A stretch of DNA of 29,378 bases from JBDHZK01 sp039811865 (GCA_039811865.1 JBDHZK010000014.1:1-29378), one strand, 5' to 3'. Counted from the first letter of the stretch, positions 6,469 to 14,986 are shown. Translations and numbers: made by a program. Notes: generated from the sequence alone by a model not told the origin.

Positions 6469-8049
6469 AGCTCACTGTTCGAGGACTACGCCGGCAGCCC
6501 CGGGGCGTACGACGAGATGATGGGGGCCGACGGCGTCCGAAAGCCGTACGCCGCGGCTCTCCGCCTCATGGACCGTCTCCAACCAGACGAGATCCGCGGC
6601 CGGGCCGAATACCTGAAGAGCACGTACATCGACCAAGGCGTGACCTTCGACATCGGCGGGGAAGAGCGTCCCTTCCCGATCGACATCCTGCCCAGGGTGA
6701 TCGAGGCCGACGATTGGACGGTCGTCGAGACCGGGGTGGCTCAACGCGTCCGGGCGCTGGAGGCGTTCCTGGCCGATGTCTACGGCCAGGGACGGATCTT
6801 CCACGACGATGTGATCCCGCGCGGGGTGGTTGCCAGCTCGCCGCACTTCCACCGCGAGATGGCCGGGGTGGTGCCCGCCAACGGCGTGCGGGTCCACGTG
6901 GCCGGGATCGACCTGATCCGCGACGGCAATGGTGTCTTCCGCGTGCTGGAGGACAACTGCCGGGTGCCGTCCGGGGTGTCGTACGTGCTGACCAACCGGC
7001 GCGTGATGTTCTCCGCCCTGCCCGAGGTGACCGGACGCCACCGCATCCGCCCCGTGGAGGATTACCCGCTCCACCTTTTGGCCGCGCTGCGCGCCGCCGC
7101 CCCGAGAGGGGTAAGCGACCCGACGGTCGCCGTCCTCACCCCGGGGGTCTACAACTCGGCCTACTTCGAGCACGCGCTGCTGGCTCGCACCATGGGTTGC
7201 GAGCTGGTGGAGGGGCGCGATCTGTTGTGCCGCGGTGGCCAGGTCCTCGTCCGCACCACTCAGGGGCTGAAGCCCGTCCACGTGATCTATCGCCGGCTGG
7301 ACGACGAGTTCCTCGACCCGGCGACGTTCCGAGCCGACTCGCTGCTCGGCTGCGCCGGCCTCATCAACGCGGTGCGCGCCGGCAACGTGACCTTGGCCAA
7401 CTGGGTGGGCAACGGGGTCGCCGACGACAAGCTGATCTACACCTACGTCCCGGATCTGATCCGTTACTACCTGGCCGAGGAGCCGATCCTGCCCGGGGTC
7501 GACACGTGGCGCATGGACAACCCCGAGCACCGCGAGCAGGTCATGGACCGACTCGACGAGTTGGTGCTCAAGCCGGTCGACGGTTCCGGTGGTAAGGGGA
7601 TCGTGATCGGCCCGGCGGCGTCGCCGAAGGAACTGGCGAAACTGCGGGTGAAGGTGCTCGACAACCCACGTGGCTGGATCGCGCAACCGGTCGTCCAGTT
7701 GTCCACGGTGCCGACGATGGTGGACGGAAGGATGGCGCCACGCCACGTCGACCTTCGTCCCTTCGCGGTCAACGACGGGGAGAAGGTATTCGTGCTGCCT
7801 GGCGGGCTGACGCGGGTCGCGCTCCCCGAGGGCGAGCTGATCGTCAACTCCAGCCAAGGCGGGGGTTCGAAGGACACCTGGGTGCTGTCCGGTGAGGGCG
7901 TCCGCAAGCGTCGCAAGAAGAAGGCCGCGCCCGTGGGTGAGCCCGTGCAGCCGGTCGAGATCGTCCACCCCGAACAGGACGGGTCCGAGGCGCAGCAGCA
8001 ACAACAGCAACAGCAACAACAGCGACGAGCCGGGGGTGCGCCGTGCTGA
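6466..8049 (+). CDS. Circularly permuted type 2 ATP-grasp protein (DUF404/DUF407)
   Basis: This protein has 527 residues. Recognisable blocks are Gly-Glu-Glu-Arg-Pro-Phe-Pro-Ile-Asp near the N-terminus, Gln-Arg-Val-Arg-Ala-Leu-Glu-Ala-Phe-Leu-Ala-Asp-Val-Tyr-Gly, Leu-Glu-Asp-Asn-Cys-Arg-Val-Pro-Ser-Gly-Val-Ser-Tyr, Gly-Asn-Gly-Val-Ala-Asp-Asp-Lys, and the ATP-binding Lys-Pro-Val-Asp-Gly-Ser-Gly-Gly-Lys-Gly. The family is predicted to form amide bonds in an uncharacterised peptide or tagging pathway together with alpha-E and transglutaminase-like partners, which follow here with overlapping frames. The C-terminus carries an unusual tail: a basic cluster (R480-K486), an acidic/proline stretch and ten consecutive Gln (510-519). 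GTG 6466 is chosen because family proteins begin near Ser-Leu-Phe-Asp/Glu-Asp-Tyr; a TTG at 6421 would add 15 residues. Confidence 0.9.
   Translation: MSSLFEDYAGSPGAYDEMMGADGVRKPYAAALRLMDRLQPDEIRGRAEYLKSTYIDQGVTFDIGGEERPFPIDILPRVIEADDWTVVETGVAQRVRALEAFLADVYGQGRIFHDDVIPRGVVASSPHFHREMAGVVPANGVRVHVAGIDLIRDGNGVFRVLEDNCRVPSGVSYVLTNRRVMFSALPEVTGRHRIRPVEDYPLHLLAALRAAAPRGVSDPTVAVLTPGVYNSAYFEHALLARTMGCELVEGRDLLCRGGQVLVRTTQGLKPVHVIYRRLDDEFLDPATFRADSLLGCAGLINAVRAGNVTLANWVGNGVADDKLIYTYVPDLIRYYLAEEPILPGVDTWRMDNPEHREQVMDRLDELVLKPVDGSGGKGIVIGPAASPKELAKLRVKVLDNPRGWIAQPVVQLSTVPTMVDGRMAPRHVDLRPFAVNDGEKVFVLPGGLTRVALPEGELIVNSSQGGGSKDTWVLSGEGVRKRRKKKAAPVGEPVQPVEIVHPEQDGSEAQQQQQQQQQQRRAGGAPC
7993..8022 (+). repeat. 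CAG/CAA triplet run encoding ten glutamines
   Basis: Ten consecutive Gln codons, mixed CAG and CAA, lie near the 3' end of the ATP-grasp gene, about 27 bp before its stop codon. The mixture of codons reduces perfect-repeat slippage, but expansion or contraction in multiples of three would only change tail length. Confidence 0.9.
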
Positions 8050-8969
8050 GCCGGATTGCCGAGTCGCTGTTTTGGATCGGCCGCTACCTGGAGCGAGCCG
8101 AGGACACTTGCCGGATCCTGGACGTCAATCGGCAGTTGGTCCTGGACGACCCGAGCGTCGACTCCGAGGCCGCCGGGGCCGCGCTGCTGCGGGTGATGGG
8201 TGCACCCATCCCGGAACGCATCGACGAGGCCGCCACGATGAAGGCCCTGTGCTACGACGAGGGGTCGTCCGGCTCGATCGTCTCCGCACTCACCGGTGCC
8301 CGCGAGTCGGCGCGCCGGGCGCGCGAGACGGTCTCGATCGAGCTTTGGGAGTCGATCAACACCACCTGGTACTCGGTGCGCGACGGTCGCCTGAAGTGGA
8401 TGCGGTCGGCCGACGCGCTGAAGCTCGTGCGCGAGCGCTGCGCGCTGATCGCCGGAATCGCCGACGGCACGATGAGCCACGACGAGGGCTGGCACTTTCT
8501 GATGTTGGGCCGCAGCCTGGAGCGCACCGACATGACGGCGCGGCTGTTGAGCACCGTGGCCGCCACGTCGGCCACCCCCAGCGCCTGGCGCAACGTGCTG
8601 CGCGGGTGCGGCGCCTATCACGCGTTCATCCGGACGTACGGGGGTGCGGCGTCCAACCGCGAGGCGGCGGAGTTCCTGCTGCTCGACCGGCTGTTCCCGC
8701 GCTCCCTGGTGCACTCGCTGACGACTGCCGAGGACGCCTTGTCGCACCTGGATCCCGGGGAGCGCCGAGCCGGATACCTCGACGATGCGCAGCGGTTGGT
8801 CGTCCTGGCCCGGACCGGGCTGGAATACCGGCCCAAGGGCGAGATCCTGCAGGGACTGCCGCAGCGGATGACCGACCTGCAGCGGGTCTGCAACGACATC
8901 AGCCGATCGATTTCGGCCAAGTACTTCGAGGGCGCGATCGCGGCCGAATGGCGGGGAGGGGCATGGTGA
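8043..8969 (+). CDS. Alpha-E domain-containing protein (DUF403)
   Basis: This 308-residue, mostly helical protein starts Leu-Ser-Arg-Ile-Ala-Glu-Ser-Leu-Phe-Trp-Ile-Gly-Arg-Tyr-Leu-Glu-Arg-Ala-Glu-Asp, the family signature. It also has Trp-Glu-Ser-Ile-Asn-Thr-Thr-Trp-Tyr and Gly-Trp-His-Phe-Leu-Met-Leu-Gly-Arg-Ser-Leu-Glu-Arg. The fold is an alpha-helical bundle with conserved charged residues; its biochemical role is unknown, but it is found almost always beside the permuted ATP-grasp and transglutaminase genes. GTG 8043 lies 7 nt inside the end of the ATP-grasp gene, and its own stop overlaps the next ATG by 7 nt, so the three are translated from one message. Confidence 0.9.
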   Translation: MLSRIAESLFWIGRYLERAEDTCRILDVNRQLVLDDPSVDSEAAGAALLRVMGAPIPERIDEAATMKALCYDEGSSGSIVSALTGARESARRARETVSIELWESINTTWYSVRDGRLKWMRSADALKLVRERCALIAGIADGTMSHDEGWHFLMLGRSLERTDMTARLLSTVAATSATPSAWRNVLRGCGAYHAFIRTYGGAASNREAAEFLLLDRLFPRSLVHSLTTAEDALSHLDPGERRAGYLDDAQRLVVLARTGLEYRPKGEILQGLPQRMTDLQRVCNDISRSISAKYFEGAIAAEWRGGAW

Positions 8970-9817
8970 GCACTCAGATCCAGGTCAAGCACACCACCGG
9001 GTACACCTACCCGCTCGGGGCCAACGCCTCGTTCAACGAGGCGAGAATGACGCCTCGCAACAGCCCGGAGCAGTTCGCCCGGTTCGCGCAGGTGGACGTC
9101 TCGCCCCCCGCATGGACCTATAACTACGTCGACTATTGGGGTACGAGCGTCACCGCCTTCGAGGTCCACGAGCGCCACAACCGGCTCAAGGTGGTGGCCA
9201 CCTCGGTGGTCGAAACCAACCGGCAGCCGGTGCGTCCGATGCGGCTCGACTGGGCTCAACTCGACGATCCGGCGTTCACCGACCGCCACGTCGAGATGTT
9301 GACGATCGGCGAACAGGTCGATCCGGGGCCGGAGCTGGCGGGCATCACGGCGGAGCTTCGAGCCCGGGCAGTGCGCCCGGGAGACTTGATCGAGCCCCTC
9401 GTCGATGCGATCGCCGAGAAGGTGGCCTATGTCCAGGGCGCCACCGGGGTCCACACCCGCGCGACCGAGGTCTGGGAAGCGGGGGCCGGGGTCTGCCAGG
9501 ACCGGGTGCACCTCATGGTCGGCGCCCTGCGCGGGATCGGGATTCCGGCCCGTTACGTGTCCGGCTACGTCATGCCGTCCGCCGAGCCAGTGCCCGGCGT
9601 ATCGACCGTCGGGGAGTCGCACTCCTGGGTGCAGTACTACGACGGTGGCTGGGTTGGCATCGACCCGACCAACCGGGTGACCCCGGGCGACTTCCATGTC
9701 GAGGTCGGCGTCGGCCGCGACTATTTCGACGTCCCGCCGCTGCGCGGCATCTTCCGCGGCCCCGGGACGTCCGAAATGTACGTCGAGGTGGAAATGACCC
9801 TCCTGCCGTCGGCATAG
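8963..9817 (+). CDS. Transglutaminase-like cysteine protease family protein
   Basis: This is a 284-residue protein with an N-terminal beta-rich domain (about 1-110; Gln-Val-Lys-His-Thr-Thr-Gly-Tyr-Thr-Tyr is typical) and a transglutaminase-like core. The catalytic triad is visible: C178 in Gly-Val-Cys-Gln-Asp, H220 in Glu-Ser-His-Ser-Trp-Val and D234 in Gly-Ile-Asp-Pro-Thr-Asn. Bacterial members are thought to cleave or form isopeptide or peptide bonds; substrates are unknown. There is no signal peptide, so it probably acts in the cytoplasm with its two operon partners. ATG 8963 has a GGGGAGGGG Shine-Dalgarno immediately upstream. Confidence 0.9.
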   Translation: MVSTQIQVKHTTGYTYPLGANASFNEARMTPRNSPEQFARFAQVDVSPPAWTYNYVDYWGTSVTAFEVHERHNRLKVVATSVVETNRQPVRPMRLDWAQLDDPAFTDRHVEMLTIGEQVDPGPELAGITAELRARAVRPGDLIEPLVDAIAEKVAYVQGATGVHTRATEVWEAGAGVCQDRVHLMVGALRGIGIPARYVSGYVMPSAEPVPGVSTVGESHSWVQYYDGGWVGIDPTNRVTPGDFHVEVGVGRDYFDVPPLRGIFRGPGTSEMYVEVEMTLLPSA

Positions 9818-9824
9818 GTCGCAC

Positions 9825-9839
9825 TACATTTGGCCGATG
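9825..9839 (+). promoter_or_regulatory. Leaderless start signal of corA
   Basis: TACATT (9825-9830), six bases, then ATG at 9837. There is no Shine-Dalgarno. The gene is 19 bases after the transglutaminase-like gene, so this would give it an independent promoter. Confidence 0.45.
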
Positions 9840-10835
9840 CAGTACACGTCGCTGTCGTGGATCGACGCCGACGGGACCTTCGCTGAGCGTGAACTCGACC
9901 AGTTGCCGGCCCTGCTCGCCGATGAGGGCGGCTGGCTGTGGCTCGACATCCCTGAACCGGACGAAGCCGCGGCCGCCCTGCTGAGGGAAACCTTCGGTCT
10001 GCATCCCACGGCCGTGGCCGATGCGATCGCCCGCAACCACCTGCCTCGGCTGCACGCCTACGCCAACGCGCTGTTCTTGGTGGTGCACCGCCCCGAGGTG
10101 GGGGAGCACGGGCACGTCCATTACCTGGAACTCGATCAGTTCATCGGGCGCAATTACCTGATCACGATTCACGGGCCGCGCAATCCGGTCGTCCCGTTGG
10201 AGCGGATGCTGGCCGAAACCCAGGAGGTCGGGGCGCGGATGAAGGCCGGCCGATTCCGGCCCCAGACGCCTTTGGCGCTTTCGTTCGCGATCGTGTCGAC
10301 GCTGACTAAGAGCGAGGAACGCTTCCTCAACGGCTTGGCCCGGGACGTCGGTCGACTCGAGCAGGAGGTGATGAGTAAGCGCAGCGACAACCGGCCCACC
10401 GATTTCTTGGAGGAGCTGTTCCGGTGCCGCCATGCGATTCAGACGGTGCACACGATGTCCGCGCAGGGCCGCGAGATCTACGGGCGGGCGGTGCGCCTGA
10501 TGGCGGAGGCGCCCAAGGCGCAACGCAAGATGCTCAACGACGTCCGCGATCAGTACGACCGGATCGCCCACCTGAGCGAGAGCCAGCTCGGCTTCCTGCA
10601 GGGGGTGACGGAGTTCTACCGCGCCCGCACCGACACCAAGATGACCATCGCCGCCGAACGTCTCGCGGTCATCGCCGCGGTGACGTTGCCGGTAACGGCC
10701 ATTTCGTCGGTATTCGGAATGAACGTGATCGTGCACGACAGCACGCAGTGGTTCGAGTTGACGGTTCTGCTGGTCATCATGGCGGTGCTGTCGACGTGGC
10801 TGCTGATCTGGGCCAAACGCCAAGGGTGGTGGTGA
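9837..10835 (+). CDS. corA: CorA-family divalent metal ion (Mg2+/Co2+) transporter
   Basis: This is a 332-residue protein with a large soluble N-terminal domain and two C-terminal membrane helices. The signature Gly-Met-Asn is at residues 294-296, at the end of the first helix (Phe-Gly-Met-Asn-Val rather than the common Tyr-Gly-Met-Asn-Phe). The second helix is followed by a short basic end (Lys-Arg-Gln-Gly-Trp-Trp). CorA forms a pentameric channel in the cytoplasmic membrane admitting Mg2+, and in some members Co2+ or Ni2+. It is a member of the CorA superfamily; ion preference cannot be read from the sequence. Confidence 0.9.
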   Translation: MQYTSLSWIDADGTFAERELDQLPALLADEGGWLWLDIPEPDEAAAALLRETFGLHPTAVADAIARNHLPRLHAYANALFLVVHRPEVGEHGHVHYLELDQFIGRNYLITIHGPRNPVVPLERMLAETQEVGARMKAGRFRPQTPLALSFAIVSTLTKSEERFLNGLARDVGRLEQEVMSKRSDNRPTDFLEELFRCRHAIQTVHTMSAQGREIYGRAVRLMAEAPKAQRKMLNDVRDQYDRIAHLSESQLGFLQGVTEFYRARTDTKMTIAAERLAVIAAVTLPVTAISSVFGMNVIVHDSTQWFELTVLLVIMAVLSTWLLIWAKRQGWW

Positions 10836-10864
10836 CGCATGCCCGACAAGGGGGTATGGCCGGT

Positions 10865-10879
10865 TAGGCTGCCCAGGTG
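10865..10879 (+). promoter_or_regulatory. Leaderless start signal of the prolyl oligopeptidase gene
   Basis: TAGGCT (10865-10870), six bases, then GTG at 10877 with no Shine-Dalgarno. The same TAGGCT box precedes moaA. Confidence 0.5.
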
Positions 10880-13003
10880 AGCAATCCAGCCCCCCCGGTC
10901 ACCGCTAAAGCCGAGATTGTCGAAACCTTGCACGGCGTCCGCGTCCCCGATCCTTACCGCTGGCTGGAAGACCCCGATTCGGCAGAAACCACAAACTGGG
11001 TGGCGCAACAGCGCGTCTATTGCGAACAGGTTCTGGGGACCATGCCGGAGCGAGCCTGGTTCGCGGCGGCCATGGGCCGCATCGTGGCCCGGCCGAGAGC
11101 AGGCGTCCCATGGCAAAAGGGGGGCTGGTACTTCGGCACCCGCAACGACGGCACCCTCGCTCAGGACCTGTTGATCGTCGGCTCCTCGTTGGCCGAGCTG
11201 GTCGCGGGGGGCCGGGTGTTGCTAGATCCGAACGGCTGGTCCCCCGACGGGACGGTCGCACTGGGCGCCCTGACGGTCAGCGATGACGGCGAGTTGGCGG
11301 CGTACGCCCGCAGCGTGGCCGGATCGGACTGGCTGAGCATCGGCGTCGTGCGCGTCGCCACGGGGGTGGATGTCGCGGTGACCGACTCGCCGAACGGCTC
11401 GATGGTCACCAAGTTCGCCTCGCCGGAATGGCTCCCGGACGGGCGCTCGTTCACCTATTTGGCCTGGCCGGATCGCGAACTCGGGGACGACGGCACCCAG
11501 ACCGCCGCGTTGGGCGGATCGCGGCTGATGGTGCACCGGTTGGGCGAACCGGTCGCCGCGGACGTCTGCGTCGTCGAGTTCCCGGATCACCCGCGCCGCA
11601 CGTTCTGGGTGGACGTCTCCGCTGACGGTCAATGGCTCGCGGTAAGCATCGCCGAGGGCACGCAGAACCGAAACCGGCTGTGGCTGTATCCCATCAGCAC
11701 CCGCGACGGCCGCAGCATCCTCGCCGAACCGCTGAAGGTGATCGACCACGAGGACGCCGAGGCGAGCTTCGTCCGGACCGACGGGCATCGGCTGATTCTC
11801 CTGACCGACGCGGACGCGCCGCGCGGGCGGGTGGTCGGGATCGACCTGGGGCAGTTCGCCCTGCATGGGATCGCCGAGCCGGTCGAGCTCATCCCCGAGG
11901 GAGCCGACACCATCGTCGGGGTCCGCGCTGCCGGGGAGATCCTGCTGGTGGAGCGGCTGTCGGACGCCGCCCCGCGAGTGTCGCGCTACTCGTTGCATGG
12001 TGAGGACTTGGGGGACCTGCCCATCTGGGGTGGCGCGATCGCCGGCATCGGTGCCGGTGCCGGCGTCGACGACGTCTTCATCGGGGTCTCCACCGTCACA
12101 TCGCCGACGACCGTGACGCACCTGGCCGCCTCGACCGGCGAGACCCGAACGCTTCGTCTGGTCCAAGACGACGGTCTCGGCTCGGCTGCGGTCCGGACGT
12201 CTCGGCGCCGGGCGCGTTCGGCCGACCTGACTGCGGTGCCGTACTTCCTGATCGAGCCGGACGCAGCCGCGCACGGCCCGCGGCCGACGCTGCTCTACGG
12301 GTACGGCGGGTTCAAGGTCCCCGTGGCGGCCGACTACCGGCCAGGCTGGCCCGCGTGGCTTGCCGCCGGCGGCGTCCTGGCCATCGCCAACCTCCGGGGC
12401 GGCGGCGAGTTCGGCACCGATTGGTACGACGACGGGCGCCTGGCGCGTAAACAGAACGTGTTCGCCGACTGCATCGCCGTTGCCGAAGACCTGATCGCCA
12501 GCGGCGTCACCACGGCGGGCCAACTGGCGCTGCACGGGAGGAGTAACGGGGGCCTGTTGGTCGGGGCGGTGCTGACGCAGCGTCCGGACCTGTTCGCGGC
12601 GGCCATCCCGACCGTCGGCGTCCTGGACATCCTGCGGTTCCACAAGTTCACGATCGGTTCGGCGTGGATCTCCGACTACGGAGACCCACAAAACCAGGCC
12701 GACTTCGAAGTCGCCCTGCGCTATTCGCCGCTGCACAACGTCCGCGCCGGCGTCGACTATCCGCCGACGCTGGTCACGACCGCCGACCATGACGACCGTG
12801 TCGTCCCCCTGCACAGCTTCAAGTTCACGGCCGCGATGCAGGCCGTTTCGCCCTCGCCGGCGGTGGCCCGGATCGAGCTCTCGGCCGGACATGGCGCGGG
12901 CAAACCGGCCGCCGCTCTCGGTGCCGAGTGGGCCGACATCCTCACCTTCGCCGCTCACTTCACCGGGTTGAGGCCCCCGTCCGGGCCTGGCGCCGACCGG
13001 TAA
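10877..13003 (+). CDS. Prolyl oligopeptidase family serine peptidase (S9A)
   Basis: At 708 residues it is close to the 710 of the mammalian enzyme. It has an N-terminal Asp-Pro-Tyr-Arg-Trp-Leu-Glu-Asp-Pro motif, a seven-bladed beta-propeller region (about 70-410) and an alpha/beta-hydrolase domain. The catalytic Ser is S556 in Gly-Arg-Ser-Asn-Gly-Gly (commonly Gly-Gly-Ser-Asn-Gly-Gly), the Asp lies in Ala-Asp-His-Asp-Asp-Arg-Val, and the His in Ala-Gly-His-Gly-Ala-Gly. The family cleaves short peptides after proline. There is no signal peptide, so a cytoplasmic peptide-recycling role is likely. The gene stands alone between corA and moaA. Confidence 0.92.
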   Translation: MSNPAPPVTAKAEIVETLHGVRVPDPYRWLEDPDSAETTNWVAQQRVYCEQVLGTMPERAWFAAAMGRIVARPRAGVPWQKGGWYFGTRNDGTLAQDLLIVGSSLAELVAGGRVLLDPNGWSPDGTVALGALTVSDDGELAAYARSVAGSDWLSIGVVRVATGVDVAVTDSPNGSMVTKFASPEWLPDGRSFTYLAWPDRELGDDGTQTAALGGSRLMVHRLGEPVAADVCVVEFPDHPRRTFWVDVSADGQWLAVSIAEGTQNRNRLWLYPISTRDGRSILAEPLKVIDHEDAEASFVRTDGHRLILLTDADAPRGRVVGIDLGQFALHGIAEPVELIPEGADTIVGVRAAGEILLVERLSDAAPRVSRYSLHGEDLGDLPIWGGAIAGIGAGAGVDDVFIGVSTVTSPTTVTHLAASTGETRTLRLVQDDGLGSAAVRTSRRRARSADLTAVPYFLIEPDAAAHGPRPTLLYGYGGFKVPVAADYRPGWPAWLAAGGVLAIANLRGGGEFGTDWYDDGRLARKQNVFADCIAVAEDLIASGVTTAGQLALHGRSNGGLLVGAVLTQRPDLFAAAIPTVGVLDILRFHKFTIGSAWISDYGDPQNQADFEVALRYSPLHNVRAGVDYPPTLVTTADHDDRVVPLHSFKFTAAMQAVSPSPAVARIELSAGHGAGKPAAALGAEWADILTFAAHFTGLRPPSGPGADR

Positions 13004-13012
13004 CCCCTCGGG

Positions 13013-13028
13013 TAGGCTGCCCCGCATG
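13013..13028 (+). promoter_or_regulatory. Leaderless start signal of moaA
   Basis: TAGGCT (13013-13018), seven bases, then ATG at 13026 with no Shine-Dalgarno. It lies within the 22-bp gap after the peptidase gene. Confidence 0.5.
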
Positions 13029-14066
13029 TCGAGGTTGGCCGTGGGCGCGCCGCAGCTGTTGCGGGACGGCTACGGGCGGGTCGCTCGCGATCTGCGCGTC
13101 TCGCTCACCGACCGATGCAACCTGCGATGCACTTACTGCATGCCGGCGCAGGGGCTGCCCTGGATCCCGACCCAGGAGTCGCTGACCGATGCCGAGATCG
13201 TCCGGCTGATCAGCGTTGCGGTGGAGCACTTGGGGGTGCGCAAGGTGCGCTTCACCGGCGGCGAACCGCTGCTTCGCAAGTCGCTGGAGGAACTCATCGC
13301 CGCGGTCAAGGCGTTGAGCGCGGACACCGGAGCCGCGCCCGAGGTCACCCTGACGACCAACGGGATCGGTCTGGCTCGTCGGGCGACCGCCCTGGCACAG
13401 GCCGGACTGGATCGCATCAACGTGTCGCTCGACTCGCTGGACCGCGCCCGTTTCGCCGCTGTCACCAGGCGGGATCGGCTGGACGACGTGTTGACGGGGC
13501 TGGGCGCCGCGGCCGCGGCCGGGCTCACCCCGGTGAAGGTGAACAGCGTCGTCATGCGCGGGATCAACGAGCCCGACGTGGTCGCCCTCGCCGAGTTCTG
13601 CTTGAGCAACGGCTATGAGCTGCGCTTCATCGAGCAAATGCCGCTCGGGCCCCGGCACGGCTGGGACCGAAGCCAGATGGTGACCGCGCCCGAGATCTTG
13701 GCGCTGCTGCGCGGGCGCTTCGAGCTGGTCGCGGCCGTCGAGCCTCGGGGCGCGGCACCGGCCGAGCTGTGGGACGTTCCCCCCGACGAGCGGCAGCCCG
13801 GCGGGCGGATCGGCGTGATCGCGTCGGTGACTGCGCCGTTTTGCGCAGCGTGCGACCGGACGCGGATCACCTCCGACGGGCAGTTGCGGACGTGCCTGTT
13901 CTCCCACTCGGAAACCGACTTGCGCTCGCCGCTGCGGCATGGAGCCGCCGACGACGAGTTGGCGCAGCTGTGGCGCACGGCGACGATCGGCAAGCCCGCC
14001 GGGCATGGCATCGACAAAGCGGACTTCGTGCAACCGAGCCGAACCATGAGCGCGATCGGAGGCTGA
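13026..14066 (+). CDS. moaA: GTP 3',8-cyclase MoaA (molybdenum cofactor biosynthesis)
   Basis: This 346-residue radical SAM enzyme performs the first step of molybdenum cofactor synthesis, converting GTP to 3',8-cyclo-GTP. The N-terminal [4Fe-4S] cluster uses C31, C35 and C38 (Cys-x3-Cys-x2-Cys). The C-terminal cluster uses C273, C276 and C290 (Cys-x2-Cys-x13-Cys). The protein ends in Gly-Gly, which is required for activity in characterised MoaA. Thr-Gly-Gly-Glu-Pro-Leu is the radical SAM GGE motif. It is followed one base later by moaD, and sits in a block of molybdoenzyme genes. No moaC is present in the window. Confidence 0.95.
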   Translation: MSRLAVGAPQLLRDGYGRVARDLRVSLTDRCNLRCTYCMPAQGLPWIPTQESLTDAEIVRLISVAVEHLGVRKVRFTGGEPLLRKSLEELIAAVKALSADTGAAPEVTLTTNGIGLARRATALAQAGLDRINVSLDSLDRARFAAVTRRDRLDDVLTGLGAAAAAGLTPVKVNSVVMRGINEPDVVALAEFCLSNGYELRFIEQMPLGPRHGWDRSQMVTAPEILALLRGRFELVAAVEPRGAAPAELWDVPPDERQPGGRIGVIASVTAPFCAACDRTRITSDGQLRTCLFSHSETDLRSPLRHGAADDELAQLWRTATIGKPAGHGIDKADFVQPSRTMSAIGG

Positions 14067-14067
14067 C

Positions 14068-14307
14068 ATGCAGATTCGCTATTTCGCCGGAGCCGCTGAG
14101 GCTGCTGGCGTCGAGTCCGAGGAGCGGCCGGCCGTGGCCGTCACCGCCGCGGCCCTGGTCGCCGACTTGGGGGCCGACCGCGAGCGATTGGCCAAGGTGT
14201 TGGCGATTTCGACGCTGCTGGTGGACGGTCGCCCCTGCCACGAGCCGGACGCGGTCGTCCCCGCCGGTGCGTTGGTCGACGTCCTGCCGCCCTTCGCCGG
14301 GGGCTAG
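14068..14307 (+). CDS. moaD: MoaD/ThiS-family sulfur carrier protein (molybdopterin synthase small subunit)
   Basis: This 79-residue ubiquitin-like protein begins Gln-Ile-Arg-Tyr-Phe-Ala-Gly-Ala-Ala-Glu-Ala-Ala-Gly and ends in the obligatory Gly-Gly that is adenylated and thiocarboxylated. Just before the tail is Val-Asp-Val-Leu-Pro-Pro-Phe-Ala-Gly-Gly, as in MoaD. It would pair with MoaE (25213-25638) and be activated by a MoeB-type enzyme (start at 28966). The ATG is one base after the moaA stop, with a GGAGG Shine-Dalgarno inside the end of moaA. Confidence 0.9.
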   Translation: MQIRYFAGAAEAAGVESEERPAVAVTAAALVADLGADRERLAKVLAISTLLVDGRPCHEPDAVVPAGALVDVLPPFAGG

Positions 14308-14330
14308 GCGGCGCTGGACGCAGCTCCGGC

Positions 14331-14930
14331 TCAACCGGCTTCGAGTCCGTGTCGGCGGGCGGCGTCGGGGTCGTCCACGTCGGCGGCCAGCGCCACGGGA
14401 GCGTCCACCGGCGCGAATCGTAGGTTTGCGACCAGCCGCCGCACCGAGACGTCGCGGATGCCGCTCAGCGCGCTGATCGCGCCCTGGAGGGCGAGCCGGC
14501 GATAGATCGCCGCGAGGTGCTGCGGGTAGCCGGTGGCATCGACCAGGCAAAGGGCGTCGGCCTGCTCCGGCCAGTCCAGCGCGGCGCCGAGCAGCGCCCG
14601 GGCCACCTGCGGGCCGTGGGCCAGGTCGCAGGCCAGCACCAACACGGCGTCCGCGTCGCCGGGCAGGGCCGCCAACCCAGCCCCCAAACCGGCCACGGGA
14701 CCACCGAAGGGGGGATCCTCCAGGGCCGTTGTGACGCCGTCGTGGCCCGCGAACTCACGCAGGGCAGCCAGCGCCACCGCTTCGGGCGCGACCACGACCA
14801 CCCGGCGGCAGCTCCGGCACGCCTCGACCAGGGCCCCGAGCAGCGGGATCCCTCCCTTGCGGAGCAGGGCCTTTTCGGTGCCCATTCGCGAGGATCGGCC
14901 TCCGGCCAGCACCACCGTGTCAACGATCAT
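14331..14930 (-). CDS. mobA: Molybdenum cofactor guanylyltransferase MobA
   Basis: This is a 199-residue nucleotidyltransferase with the N-terminal signature Leu-Ala-Gly-Gly-Arg-Ser-Ser-Arg-Met-Gly-Thr-Glu-Lys-Ala (residues 8-21) and the Asp of the Ala-Cys-Asp-Leu metal site near residue 100. MobA links GMP to Mo-molybdopterin to make the bis-MGD cofactor that NarG requires. The gene is convergent with moaD and divergent from narG, with only 66 bp to the narG start, so the two may share control elements. Its upstream six-base-spaced CAGACT is a poor -10, and no Shine-Dalgarno is evident. Confidence 0.9.
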   Translation of the reverse strand: MIVDTVVLAGGRSSRMGTEKALLRKGGIPLLGALVEACRSCRRVVVVAPEAVALAALREFAGHDGVTTALEDPPFGGPVAGLGAGLAALPGDADAVLVLACDLAHGPQVARALLGAALDWPEQADALCLVDATGYPQHLAAIYRRLALQGAISALSGIRDVSVRRLVANLRFAPVDAPVALAADVDDPDAARRHGLEAG

Positions 14931-14973
14931 CGGGCCAGTCTGGCGGATTAACCGACCCCGCGGCGCCGGGCAT

Positions 14974-14986
14974 TAACACGGTGTTA
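14974..14986. promoter_or_regulatory. Palindromic operator candidate between mobA and narG
   Basis: TAACAC-G-GTGTTA is a perfect 6-1-6 palindrome whose right end overlaps the first two bases of the narG -10 box. Centred about 17 bp before the narG start, it would suit a repressor of narG; it lies about 50 bp from mobA. I cannot assign it to a regulator by sequence. Confidence 0.45.

Noticed and set aside
6472..8019. Long minus-strand open frame opposite the ATP-grasp gene, with a poly-Leu start.
   Set aside because: The poly-Leu is the antisense reading of the CAG/CAA run; the rest is low-information shadow sequence.
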